Shown: piece by piece, positions 47,052-57,300 of the stretch | How positions within the stretch are numbered: position 1 is the stretch's first letter | Layout of the letters: each line of letters opens with the position of its first letter | Origin: Biscogniauxia marginata | Lineage: Eukaryota > Ascomycota > Sordariomycetes > Xylariales > Xylariaceae | Assembly (NCBI GenBank): GCA_022695795.1 | Contig: MU404060.1 | Coordinates: 180,749-244,748, forward strand | Length of the DNA stretch: 64,000 nucleotides | Direction of reading: 5' to 3' | Notes under the pieces: generated by a model | What the model was told of the DNA's origin: nothing | Database searches by the model: none | The model's input: only the letters and a program-made list of their open reading frames with translations | Translations under genes and position numbers: made by a program

Positions 47052-47099
47052 GGAAAGTGCGCAGGGTACTGATATACGCAAGGTACTAGTAAAGCACGT
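47052..47099 (-). repeat. Right terminal inverted repeat
   Basis: Reverse complement of 45239-45286 except for three transitions. The inner repeat unit nearest the end is the mutated one here (CTTGCGTATATC). Confidence 0.85.
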
Positions 47100-47681
47100 T
47101 AATATTATAATATAATAAAATCGTATAAAATAATACGATTTTGAAAAAATATTAATATTATAAATATAAGTTTTAATATTAAAAATTTCTTATAATTAAT
47201 TAATATTATTATAATATTAAATTTAATATATTAAAATAAATAAAGTTATTATAATTTATTATAACGGTGCTTTATAAACTATTATATTAATAACTTTAAA
47301 AGGTTAATAATTTCACTTATAAAATTAAAATTTAAAGTTTTAATTTTATTAATTATATATAACTTTTAATTATATAATAATATAATTATAATAAAAAGTG
47401 AATATTAATTACCGTGTTACATTTCACTTTTTAAAAAGGTGTTAAAATATTAAAAATGACACTTAATATTTTAAGTTACTATATATATTTTACTTTATAA
47501 ACCGAGATTGCGGTGTTTTGACCGCTAAATTTAGCTGAGACAGCCCGCTATTTCGAGCGGTCTTAACACGGCGTGCACCAAGGTCTCTAACAAGTACTGT
47601 GTACCTGCGAACGGGCACTCAAGCCTAGACACCCCTCAAAGTTCATCCGCCCCGGCGCGATAAAGCAGGGGAAAGAGGTAT
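47100..47681. other. AT-rich flank with imperfect hairpin
   Basis: AT-rich, RIP-like sequence to about 47510, then normal composition. At about 47524-47567 an imperfect inverted repeat has GACCGCT and AGCGGTC arms. It could be the end of another element; no partner was found. Confidence 0.4.
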
Positions 47682-47730
47682 CACGTGACTACCCATGTTG
47701 ACTCCCGGTCCGGTCACGACCCCCACGTGA
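47682..47730 (+). promoter_or_regulatory. CPC1/GCN4-type and CACGTGA sites before ARG4
   Basis: TGACTC at 47699-47704, 113 nt upstream of the argininosuccinate lyase ATG, is the core site of the cross-pathway regulator CPC1/CpcA/Gcn4. It is flanked by two CACGTGA E-box sites (47682-47688 and 47724-47730), the core bound by Cbf1-type bHLH factors. The combination suits amino-acid-starvation control of an arginine gene; binding is inferred, not shown. Confidence 0.55.
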
Positions 47731-47816
47731 CCTGCCCACACGGAGCTCCACTCTTCTTAGGTTATCAAGCAAAAATTGAATTCAACCCTGGCAGATAAGA
47801 ACGAAGTCAGCACATC

Positions 47817-49313
47817 ATGGCATCTGGAAAGACACCTGCAGAAAACATGCTTTGGGGTGGACGCTTCACAGGTTGGTTCTTTATGGAAGTTCAAGTGCAA
47901 TGTGCTGACCTCGGAATGACAGGCGGCCTCGATCCCCTCATGCTCAAATACAATGCGAGTATTCTGTACGACAAGCTCCTGTATAAGGAAGATATCCTCG
48001 GCAGTATTGCGTTTGCACGCGCAAACGCCAAGTCTGGCATCATATCCAACAACGAGTTCACTGAAATCGAGAGAGGTCTCCGGGAGGTTCAGAAGGAGTG
48101 GGAGGCAGATACCTTTGCTATCATGCCCAATGATGAAGATATTCATACTGCTAACGAGCGCCGGCTCGGTGAGATTATTGGCAAGGACATCGCTGGCAAA
48201 CTACATACGGGTCGCAGTCGCAATGAGCAGGTTGTCTGTGATATGCGTCTGTGGCTTCGCAACCAGATCCAGGAGATTGAGAGCCACTTAGTTGCCTTCA
48301 TTGAGGTTATTGCCGGCCGCGCTGAGACCGAGTGGTAAGTCTGATTATCCTCCAAATCTAGTGACCCTCCTGACCTTAATAGCGGCATTATCATGCCTGG
48401 ATATACCCATCTCCAGCGTGCCATGCCGGTTTTGTGGTCGCAGCATCTGTTATCATATGGCTTTTACTTTGCGAGCGATCTTGAGCGGCTGCGCGAGACT
48501 TCAAAGCGTGTGAATAGGAGCCCACTTGGTTGTGGTGCTCTCGCTGGCAATGGCTTCAATATCGATCGCGATATGATGGCTGAGGAGCTGGGCTTTACAG
48601 GCCTTATATGGAACTCCATGAATGCTGTTGGTGACAGAGATTTTGTCACTGAATTTCTGCAATGGGGTAGCATGTTTATGCAACATATCTCTCGATGGGC
48701 CGAGGATCTTATTCTCTATTCCTCTACAGAGTTCGGCTTTATTTCTATTGCTGATGCTTATAGTACTGGAAGTTCTTTAATGCCGAACAAGAAGAACCCA
48801 GATGGCCTAGAACTCTTGCGAGGAAAAGCTGGTCGAGCATTTGGCCATATGGCTGGCCTTATGATGACCCAGAAGGGCCTACCCAGCACATATCAGAAGG
48901 ACTTGCAGGAAAGTTGGGAACCTATGTTGGATCATGTGAAGACTATCTCTGATAGCCTTCAGATCGCAAACGGTATCCTCATTACCCTTACTGTCAAGCC
49001 AGAGCGGATGAGGGCTGCCCTCGATCCATTTATGCTGGCTACTGATCTTGCTGATTATCTCGTACGAAAGGGTGTACCCTTTCGTGAGACGCACCATATC
49101 TCTGGGCGATGTGTCGCTAAGAGCGAGGAGCTAGGTATCCCGATGAACGAGCTCTCACTGGAGCAACTACAGGCTATTGATAGCCGGTTTGGGGAGGATG
49201 TTTCGCACACGTTTGACTACGAGAGAAGCGTCGAGATGAGATCAGTCAAGGGTGGTACTAGTCGGGCACGCGTCCTGGAGCAGGTCAAGGTTCTTAAGGC
49301 CATGCTGGCTTAG
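47817..49313 (+). CDS. ARG4: Argininosuccinate lyase
   Basis: Three exons, 47817-47871, 47923-48334 and 48383-49313, encode 465 residues, the normal length. Intron 1 is 51 nt (GTTGGT...GACAG) and intron 2 is 48 nt (GTAAGT...AATAG). Removing intron 1 restores the family sequence LWGGRFTGGLDPLML. Fumarase/aspartase superfamily motifs are present: HTGRSRNEQV (about 115-124), MPGYTHLQRA, and the signature TGSSLMPNKKNPDGLELLRG (about 283-302) with its mobile-loop Ser and Lys. The enzyme splits argininosuccinate to arginine and fumarate, the last step of arginine synthesis. A CPC1-type site lies upstream. The next gene converges, with only 14 bp between stop codons. No inactivating change was seen. 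Confidence 0.95.
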
Positions 49314-49327
49314 AGAGGTTTCATAGC

Positions 49328-49903
49328 TTAGGGATGCCAAAAAGGCTCCAAAGTCAAGTCCCTTAAGGACATACAACGATTGAGGTTTCGCCACTGACGC
49401 TCGGCGCGCACAACAGCTGATGTTCCCCTCCCTGGCAGCTGATACATAATGACGAGGTCCTCGAAGCTGACGTAGGTATATGTTCTGTGTCCGGCGAGGG
49501 TCTCTGTAAGGAGATTCAAGATCGAGAGCGAGTCCACATATTGCCTGTACAGCGCCGTTTCATAGTATACGTGCCAGTCCGGCTGACTCTCTGCGCTACT
49601 ATCCAAGTCAATAATAACGTCAGCTGCACTTGCGACATCAATGAAATTCGGCCATGCTTGCTGAATTGCATCACCCAGTGCTGCTCGCATCGTCGCGCGA
49701 TCCAGGAAAGTCTCATCCGCCGACGAAACCGAAAGATCGTGAAAGCATGTCACGGGGCGGCTCGCAAGGCTCCAGGGCCGTGTAACATCCAGCGAAAACC
49801 GGAATGTCAGTGACACTGCTTTCTCGTCACGGGCATGAACGAAGGTCTTCGTCTCGACGTCGTCGCCCCAGATGTTCTTCGCTTCTAACCCCCTATTTGC
49901 CAA
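49328..49903 (-). CDS. Unknown protein, 5' end unresolved
   Basis: Open frame of about 191 codons, with good coding order, that ends 14 bp from the argininosuccinate lyase stop (convergent). It begins at a TTG. The first in-frame ATG is at 49690, deep inside the coding-like part, so a 5' exon upstream (beyond 49903) or loss of the start must be assumed. I tried the nearest donors and acceptors (for example GTACGT to AAATAG) and none joined in phase from an ATG. The sequence (NIWGDDVETKTFVHARDEKA, FEDLVIMYQLPGRGTS) matches no family I know. It may be a truncated or decayed gene. Confidence 0.5.
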   Translation of the reverse strand: MANRGLEAKNIWGDDVETKTFVHARDEKAVSLTFRFSLDVTRPWSLASRPVTCFHDLSVSSADETFLDRATMRAALGDAIQQAWPNFIDVASAADVIIDLDSSAESQPDWHVYYETALYRQYVDSLSILNLLTETLAGHRTYTYVSFEDLVIMYQLPGRGTSAVVRAERQWRNLNRCMSLRDLTLEPFWHP

Positions 49904-50668
49904 ATTTACGTGTCGAGAATCCCTTAGAATCTAGCTGCCATGGCTACGTACAAACCGGCCAGGATAAGCGAATCATTGATGGGTTTATGGAAAAGGGCTC
50001 AGCGAAACAAGTATCCTGCATCCGGTTGCCATGGATCCTGCTTCCCCGGTTTCGTGGTCCTAGTATCACGGGAGCCACTGACACTACTTCCAAGACCGAA
50101 CTTCAGCTCCTCCACTGCGACACAACACTATTCAGCCCTAGACTGTGGTATGAGACCGGATCTTTAGAGCGCTCTATTAAAAGCATCTAGGTGGTTGCTG
50201 CCCACAGGCCGTGTTTACTATTCATGCACGGTAAAATAGTCGGTCAAATCCAGCCTTTCCCAAGGCAAATAGAGGTAAGGCCTTACCTTTGACTCTAAAA
50301 ATACCAAGCCAATGGGTCAAAAAAAGGAAGTCAGAGGTGCATGTCTTCTCGTTGAATGTATGCACGCAGCCAAGCCAGAAACGTCGGTTGGCGAATAATA
50401 CTACTCGGTCGAAATTCGTTCTAAAATTATACAGCAGCATCGCCCCCCTGTGTAACATTAAAGTTGGGGGCTATCAGGAGTGTGGGTTGGTAAGTGTAGG
50501 TCAGGAACAGTATGGAGATAGCCTGCTCGTGTGCTGCATTTCGATTCCGGTGTGCACTATTGAAATATCAAGGTGGAGAGCCACATGAAATCACTTGCCG
50601 TCTCCCCTTTCCGCACATTTTATTACCACTGAAAATATCAGACTACTTTCTTGCAATACACTGAAAAT
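49904..50668. other. Divergent intergenic region
   Basis: 765 bp between the unknown minus-strand frame and the large membrane protein. It probably holds the missing 5' exon of the former and the promoter of the latter. No clear TATA box. Confidence 0.45.
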
Positions 50669-53195
50669 ATGGACGCCGAGGATAACGTTTATCTTGGCAC
50701 CTGGATTAACTGGTCTCAAAGCTCGGCAATCTTAGGGGCGACTTTCACCACCTCAAGGCGACAAGGAGATCTTCTGATCGCATTCACAGCCTTGTTCATC
50801 CCTTATGTGGCCTCCAGGTTCTGGCGAATCTTATGTTTCGTTTTCCATACATGTTATTCCACCCGACAGGATCGAGATGCAATATATCATCAGCAGCAAG
50901 TTGTCCTACGAAACTCTTCCAGTCCGGATTCAGGGCTGCTCTCCCTAATACGGATCATATGGGCTTGGCGTCATGGCAAAGATAAACGATCGATTGTACG
51001 AATGCTCTCAATTCTTCTATTCGCCACTTGTTCCATCGTGCTATTCACTATGGCGGGCGGCTTTTCGTCACAAATTTCCACTGCAGCTGGCGATGAGGTC
51101 TTACTCAAGGGCGAACGCTGTGGGTTTATACCCTTAGACAAGATATATGATATCAGTATTGTTCTGTCAGCTCCGATATTCTCCCAAAAAGCAGAGTGGT
51201 GTAACGACGCGGCGAACTACGCACAACAGTGTTACGGATCTAAGAGTTCAGGAATGCTGGGCTGTAACAGGTTCATCGGCAAGAGCATTCCCACAGCCCG
51301 AGTTGATCTTAACGCTGGCTGTCCGTTTCCAGACGAGGGCATATGTAAGAATAACAACACTAACATAGCGCTGGACACCGGACTTGTCGATAGTCACTAC
51401 GGCTTCGGAATCAATGCTCCTGAAGATCAAAGGTTCGCATGGAGATACGCCTTGCAATGTGCGCCACTGCGAACCGAGGGATACACAGGCCTCTTGACAG
51501 AGAACAACAAGACATATATCACATATAAGTACGGTGGTCTGGCCGACGGTATCTCTGAGAACATCACGTATGACGACTACACGTATGTGATCGACGATAT
51601 TGAATCTCAATATACCAAGGCGGGCACAGATTCGGCTGGCTCAAATTACAAACTTTAGTATGTGGAAAGAGCTCTTTAAGTTCTTGAATTCCTTTTCATA
51701 AAGCTGCACTCCATTTGTAGGAAGTCATTAATGTTCTAACACCACATGATCTAGTTCCCTACAGTCGCAGACTGCTCAGGGTCAAGCATACGAAGGTGCG
51801 GACGGCTTTGTACGGATCAGAAATATCTCACGATCAGATGGAGACATTACCCTGGTGTTCTTATCTGGCAATGGAGTCGTGTTTGACGAACGCATGGATG
51901 ATGACTGGTATCAAGCAACTGTCCCCGATCATAATCTCACTGTCCTAGGTTTTAATAGCACCCAGCAAAGCTACAGGCCGGCTGAAGCAGCGTCGCCACT
52001 AGGGTGCGTAGAACAGTGGCAGGTCTGCAATTCTTCTTACAAGAGTGGTACGGGTTGTGGGCCACTCGGAAGTTCTGCTGATGCTCTCAACGACGGGTTC
52101 GCTTCTTTTGACATTACACAGGAAGATATGGACAAAGACTTGTTGAACGTGACTCTATCGTCTGCAGCTCTACGATACATATGATTTGCTAGGATGCAAG
52201 TCGGTGGTGTATCAAATCTCGATTCACTCTTAACTCACCTCGGTGCGTATTCGCTGGCTTCGCAGTCTCTACTTCAATCAGGTACTCAGTTTCCCCTTCC
52301 GCACAATCAATGGCAACTTGATGTGATGAACTGGTGGAACGCGATGTTAGCGTCTTATCAAGCTTTATACGTCGAAACTGTTCTGGGACCAGGAGACGCC
52401 ACTCTCGAAGAGATAGAATATAGACCCAGTAATGACCAAGAATGGGCTATATGCAACAACCAGGTATGCTTCTTCGCAAAAATGAGTGATGGCCACAGCT
52501 TTTGTTGGTTGATTATCTAACAGCCTCACCAGAAAATCCGAAGCACAGCCTACGCTTCCTTCAGCATCTTCGGGTTATCTTTCACTTACGGCGTAGGGGC
52601 AATCATCATTATCATATCGGTTGTCCTTGACCCTATACTACGCTGCTTACATAGGAGAAGGAAGCATAAGCAACATACCTACCTAGAATGGCGTACTCAT
52701 GAGACTTTCCAGCTGCACCGTCTCGCCCATGAGGAATTGGGTTATGGAAAATGGGACCGATGCACCGACTTCGTGCCTATAACTGAGTCCGGAGATATCC
52801 TGGCTGGCCTGGACATTAGCGATCCTGAGCATCCACTCCTTCTTCGAGATTCATCTCTTGTAAATCACGAAAATCCCGAGCACAATATACCACCGGATGA
52901 TACCGATGCGGATCCAGACAATTTGAGCTTAAACGCTGGATCAAACAATGAGACGCAGGTTCCCGAAACAAAACAAAATCAGCTCCCAGTGACTGTGGAC
53001 AATATACTGCCTGATCAGATTGACGAAACATCCGATTGGATCCGTCCAAATGACGAAAATTGCTCAGACGGCCAGGTACTGCTTTCTGAAATCCACCAAG
53101 GGCAGTTTGCTGGAACCTTCGATGATACCTCCTTTCTCCAGACGCAGAGCAATGTCACGAAAGAAGGTCAAGAGGCACACGACTCTCAGATATAA
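50669..53195 (+). pseudogene. Large fungal membrane protein with one in-frame TGA
   Basis: Exons 50669-51657, 51755-52463 and 52533-53195 (introns of 97 nt, GTATGT...ATCTAG, and 69 nt, GTATGC...CACCAG) give a 786-codon frame with a TGA at 52182-52184 (codon 473). The layout is that of a multi-member filamentous-fungal family without known function: an N-terminal TWINWS segment, helices near residues 35-55 and 110-130, a large Cys- and N-glycosylation-rich outer domain, a helix after the last intron (FTYGVGAIIIIISVVL) and an acidic cytoplasmic tail. Sequence on both sides of the TGA is in the same frame and family-like, so it looks like a recent nonsense change. A 51-nt intron with a poor GTTGAA donor (52142-52192) could also remove it. 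Confidence 0.75.
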
Positions 53196-55043
53196 GACAA
53201 TTTCGAACTGGTTACTAAAAGGGGTTGGCGGTGAGAATTCGATACGTGCCGGAACAACGTGTGACTTTAACATTTCTTTTCATTCGGTCATTCAACGGAG
53301 CCGGGACTATAGACAGCCGACGGACAACGTGTGAGTTACACTTGACGAGACATGACTTTTCAACAGGCCTAGCTGTGAAGTAAGCCTCAAAATTTTGACA
53401 CAGTAGTGACAGTATGGTATTTCTTACGAGTTTGGATAGTAAGGGAGGAGGTGAAGCGATACGTAACGTTACATTTGTATTAACGTTTCTAACACTTTTA
53501 CGAGTTGTTTGTTAAAGATTCAATATAATGATATGATGGCATCCCGCAGGTTAATACGAATGCAACCGGAATTGTTTGAATGAATACGAGTTTCTAGCTA
53601 CATTATGTTTTAAGCAAAGATAACACAAGGTTAGTACTATATCTAGACCGCTATATCAATAACGCACATTTAGGATCGTTACATATCACGTAAGAATAAT
53701 AATGATATTGTTAACGTCCGGAGGACGGGAACTACTTAACTATGTAAATGTTCGTTTATACCTGTCGCGCAGCAGTGGCGCATAAAACGACTAGAGTATT
53801 TCGAAGCCTTAAAATAAAGCTAATGTTCCGCATAACATAAAAAATCCTTTGCCCTTACCTTTATATTATATTACGTATTTTTAAAATTATACATTTCGCG
53901 AATTTTTCGCTTATAAGTTATATAGACCTTTATAATTTGATAACTAATAAGCGATTTCTTCTTTAAAGTAACTCCGGCCGAACTTTAACTAAAAAGCCTT
54001 TTATACCTTTTTAAGTTTTTATTATTATTATATAAAGCCGTACCTTTTAAATAAACAATTCGAAATCTTAAAAGCCTTTAAAGCTTAATAAATAATTTAA
54101 AATCCTTTTTTTATAAATATATATTTTAATAGTTTTCTCTTTATATATTTACATTTTATAAAATAACTTAATATTTTTTCTTCTTTATAACGGCACGGTT
54201 TTGCCTGTTTTAAATGTTTTATTCGCTCGTAATAAGTTAAAAAGTTATTATATTTAGTTTGTTTTATTATTAATTAATATAAAACGAGCTAAGTAAATTA
54301 AAGTTTTATCGAGGCTCGCGCGTTTATATATATTTCATTTTATTTTATATATTTAAAAAGAGCGTTTTTCAACTACTATTTTAGTTACACTTATTTTTTT
54401 TCTTTTTTATTATTTTTTTAAAATATATAAACGTAAAAAGTTTTTTTATCTTTATTTTTATTTTTATCTCCGTGCCTTTTTTTACCTCCGCATTCGTGGT
54501 TTTATTCTCGAGTATTTTTATATACTTTAAAAATTATTATATTAACTAGTCGTTTAATTTAATTATTATAACTTAAAATCTTAATATAAACATTTATACG
54601 TTATTTAATAAATATCTTAAAAGTCATAATAACATCGCCGTATTATTAAGATAAAAGTAATAAACCTTATATAAATAAGTAACCGCTTATTTCACGGTTT
54701 TTAAAGCGGTTTTCACTTTTATATTAAATACTTCCGCGTTACTTATTTTATTATATATTTAATTAACGATTTAAACATTCGAATAAGTTATTTAGCTTTA
54801 ATTTATTATACTTTTCATTTTTAATTTATTTAAATATATTATTATATATAATAACGATACTTAGTTTAGTTATACGTAATATATTTCCCGGCTTATTTTT
54901 TTGCTTTATATAATTAACGAAAAATACTTTTTTTATTTTCGAGTTAATAACTCCAGTTAAAGGCTTAACAACATTAATGCCGCTATGCGTTATAATCGAA
55001 ATAATTTTTATAAAAAGGGCTTAGCTAAAGGTTTACTACCTCG
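53196..55043. other. Intergenic, then RIP-like AT-rich block
   Basis: Normal composition to about 53800, then extremely AT-rich, with frames broken by TAA/TAG. The minus strand around 54950-53900 reads as Lys/Asn/Ile-rich fragments, consistent with a mutated transposon whose family I could not identify. The block continues on the other side of the solo LTR to about 55740. Confidence 0.6.
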
Positions 55044-55512
55044 TGTTACAAACCAACAGTGTTGGAGGGGTCTTTAACAAGGGTGTTAAGCACAGACCAA
55101 GAGTGCAAAGAACGAATGGCTCGAGTTAGAGGTGCAATACAACGTCACGTGCTATAAATTCCCGTCAATTTAAGAATCCATAAGAATCTAGTGTATTAAA
55201 TTCTCAAGGATAAAGGAATTTAACGATATTTAACATATTAAAGTAAAAAATATATAAAAAAAAGGAATAAATATAAATAAATTAGAATTTTTTTTATATT
55301 TAATTAATTATTTTAGTTTTTTAGCTATTAATTTAAGATTATAATTACTTTTTAATATTATAATGAGAATACTTTGAAATCTCTTTAATAAATAAAGCAT
55401 TATAAATCTCTTAAATTAACCTCGATTTATTATTACCTTTAAATTAAGAAAACCTAATATGTATTTACTTATAAAGTTAGTTAACTAGAAATATATAAGG
55501 AGGTTCATCACA
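55044..55512 (+). mobile_element. Solo LTR with 5-bp target duplication
   Basis: 469 bp starting TGTTACAAACCAACAG and ending AGGAGGTTCATCACA, bounded on both sides by CCTCG (55039-55043 and 55513-55517). The right ~230 bp match, with RIP-like differences, the R-U5 half of the LTRs at 2304 and 6909. The left half differs from both. There is no internal region, so this is a solo LTR left by LTR-LTR recombination inside an older AT-rich element. A CACGTGCTATAAATT segment (about 55145) looks like its promoter. Confidence 0.9.
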
Positions 55513-56231
55513 CCTCGTTCTTAAGCCGGCGCTTTAATACGTCTAATAAAAAAGTATTATTAGTTTAATATACGAAGCTTTATAAAAGTTTTTAACCGTA
55601 TTTATTCGAGTAATACTTTTATAAATAATAAATTAACTTCTTAATATAAAACTAAGTTAAAAGTCGTACGCTAAATAAGTAAAATTATCTTAACCGTTAT
55701 TCGAATTACTTTGTTTATAATGTCGCGGTGGTTATTAATTTAGGTGCTAACTATCTTGCTTCCCTTTTTCGCTACCGGCTTGATTAAACCCGGCCATCAC
55801 GCCTCCACCGCATATGTCGCCACGGGGAGGACGCAAACTGCGACAGCTCTTGCCGTTACTACACATCACGTAAGGAGGCGCGATGTAAGGACGGGGGAAT
55901 AGCGGGGGTCTTTATATAGTTGTGATGATGTGATATGTAGTTTCTGTCAAATAACTACATAATCTTTACGTCGTACACGTACTTGGTACAAGGGTTTGAT
56001 AGATCGAGATTTACTAACACAGTGACCACAATTTGATCGTGATGCGCCTTGTTTCAGATTTGTCATCTGTTACTGTAGTATGCCCTCCAATCATATATAT
56101 ACACAACACGGTAAGATGTGGGATCATTTGTAGCCTACAGGAAATAAAAACTCCAAATATTTGTTTATCAAACAGCTCATCGCCTGTACTGGCCTGGCTC
56201 TTTACAACTGTACACCTGCGCTTTAGTAGTC
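55513..56231. other. Rest of AT-rich block and SDR promoter
   Basis: AT-rich to about 55740, then normal composition. No gene was seen. A 139-codon frame from 56033 overlaps the SDR start in another frame and is a shadow. Confidence 0.5.
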
Positions 56232-57300
56232 ATGGCGCAGTTTCGGCTGGACGGATTCGCTATTATTGTTGGTGTATGTGTCTTGATATTCTCTACTCAT
56301 GTCAGGAGCAGCGTAATTGGTTCTATTATTGTATAGGCAGCTGGTGGTATTGGGCGCGAGGTTGTCTTGACGTTTGCCGAAGCTGGGGTCAAAGGCATTT
56401 TGCTCGCCGACATCAACTCCGAAGCTGTTGGCCAAGTTGCCGACCAAAGTAAAGCTTTAGCCTCGAATCCAAAATATCGGTCAATTTCGACTACGGTCGA
56501 CGTGGCAGATGTCGTGTCCGTAGACGCGATGGCTAACCTCGCGAAAGAGCAATTCGACCGAATCGACTACTGTGTCAACGCATTTGGGGTAAGACAACCC
56601 ATAACTAGGGTCTTTTGAGGGAAACTTCCCACTGGGTTGATTCCCATTGCTCGTCTCCCACCAACATATAGACGTCAAGCATTCTGGTTGACGAGTGGCT
56701 TAGGTTGACGTTGCTGCCTACGTCCCCTTTGACGAGACTGACCCTGACGGCTATGACTGAGTCCTTGGAATCAACACCAAGGGTGTGTTCCTTGTCACGC
56801 GTGCTGTGGCAAAAATCATGAAATCGCAGGAGCCCGTCTCGATCGGCCTAAGAAGACACGGCCCTCGTGACGTTGGCCGTGGAGCCATTGTTAATGTTTC
56901 TTCGGCCATGGCACTCATCGCCGTACCCGCGAAGGTGTCATACACAACGTCCAAGCACGCAGTTATAGGTGTCACCAAGGCTGCAGGTTTATATATCCCA
57001 TATACCTTTCCTCTGCAGTGCTGACCACAGGCACGAATAGCGATGGACTACAAGTCTGCAGGCATTAGGATCAACCAAGTCTGTTCTATATGGGTAAAGA
57101 CTCCAATGTTTGAAGAGGAATGCCGGAGGATCCCTCAGACGCCGCATATAATTAAAAAGCTGTCCTCTCTGAAGCGTGCAATCGAACCAGATGAAGTCGC
57201 GTCAGCTTGCTTATACCTCTGCAGTCCTACTACGATTTACCTGAACGGGATTACCTCGGCGATGGATTCGGGGCTCACGGCAGGACCTATGTTTGGATGA
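56232..57300 (+). pseudogene. Short-chain dehydrogenase with one in-frame TGA
   Basis: Exons 56232-56273, 56337-56588, 56704-56986 and 57041-57300 (introns of 63, 115 and 54 nt) give a 278-residue frame, the normal SDR length, with TGA at 56758-56760 (codon 117). Classical SDR features: a Rossmann glycine motif (VG/AAGGIG, 13-20) split by intron 1, DVAD, NAFG, a core Asn helix (GINTKGVFLVTRAVAKI), NVSSAMA with the catalytic Ser, and Y178-x3-K182 (SYTTSKHA). The TGA sits just before VLGINTKG, where the family has Arg, so a CGA to TGA change is likely. Everything else is intact, which points to very recent loss. The substrate is unknown (quinone, steroid or polyol type by family). Confidence 0.85.

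Larger units (their letters stand above)
45239..47099 (-). mobile_element. Fot1/pogo-type DNA transposon relic
   Basis: 1,861-bp element, close to the ~1.9 kb of Fot1-class elements. Terminal inverted repeats of 48 bp (45239-45286 and 47052-47099) match at 45 of 48 positions, and all three differences are C/T transitions. A TA dinucleotide flanks each end (45237-45238 and 47100-47101), the Tc1/mariner/pogo target duplication. The inside is AT-mutated, with a transposase C-terminus on the minus strand. It no longer encodes a full transposase and would be inert. Confidence 0.88.

Noticed and set aside
52182..56760. Programmed stop-codon readthrough at the two in-frame TGA codons
   Set aside because: Known fungal readthrough sites use TGA followed by CTA. 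Here the contexts are TGA TTT and TGA GTC, so loss of function is more likely.
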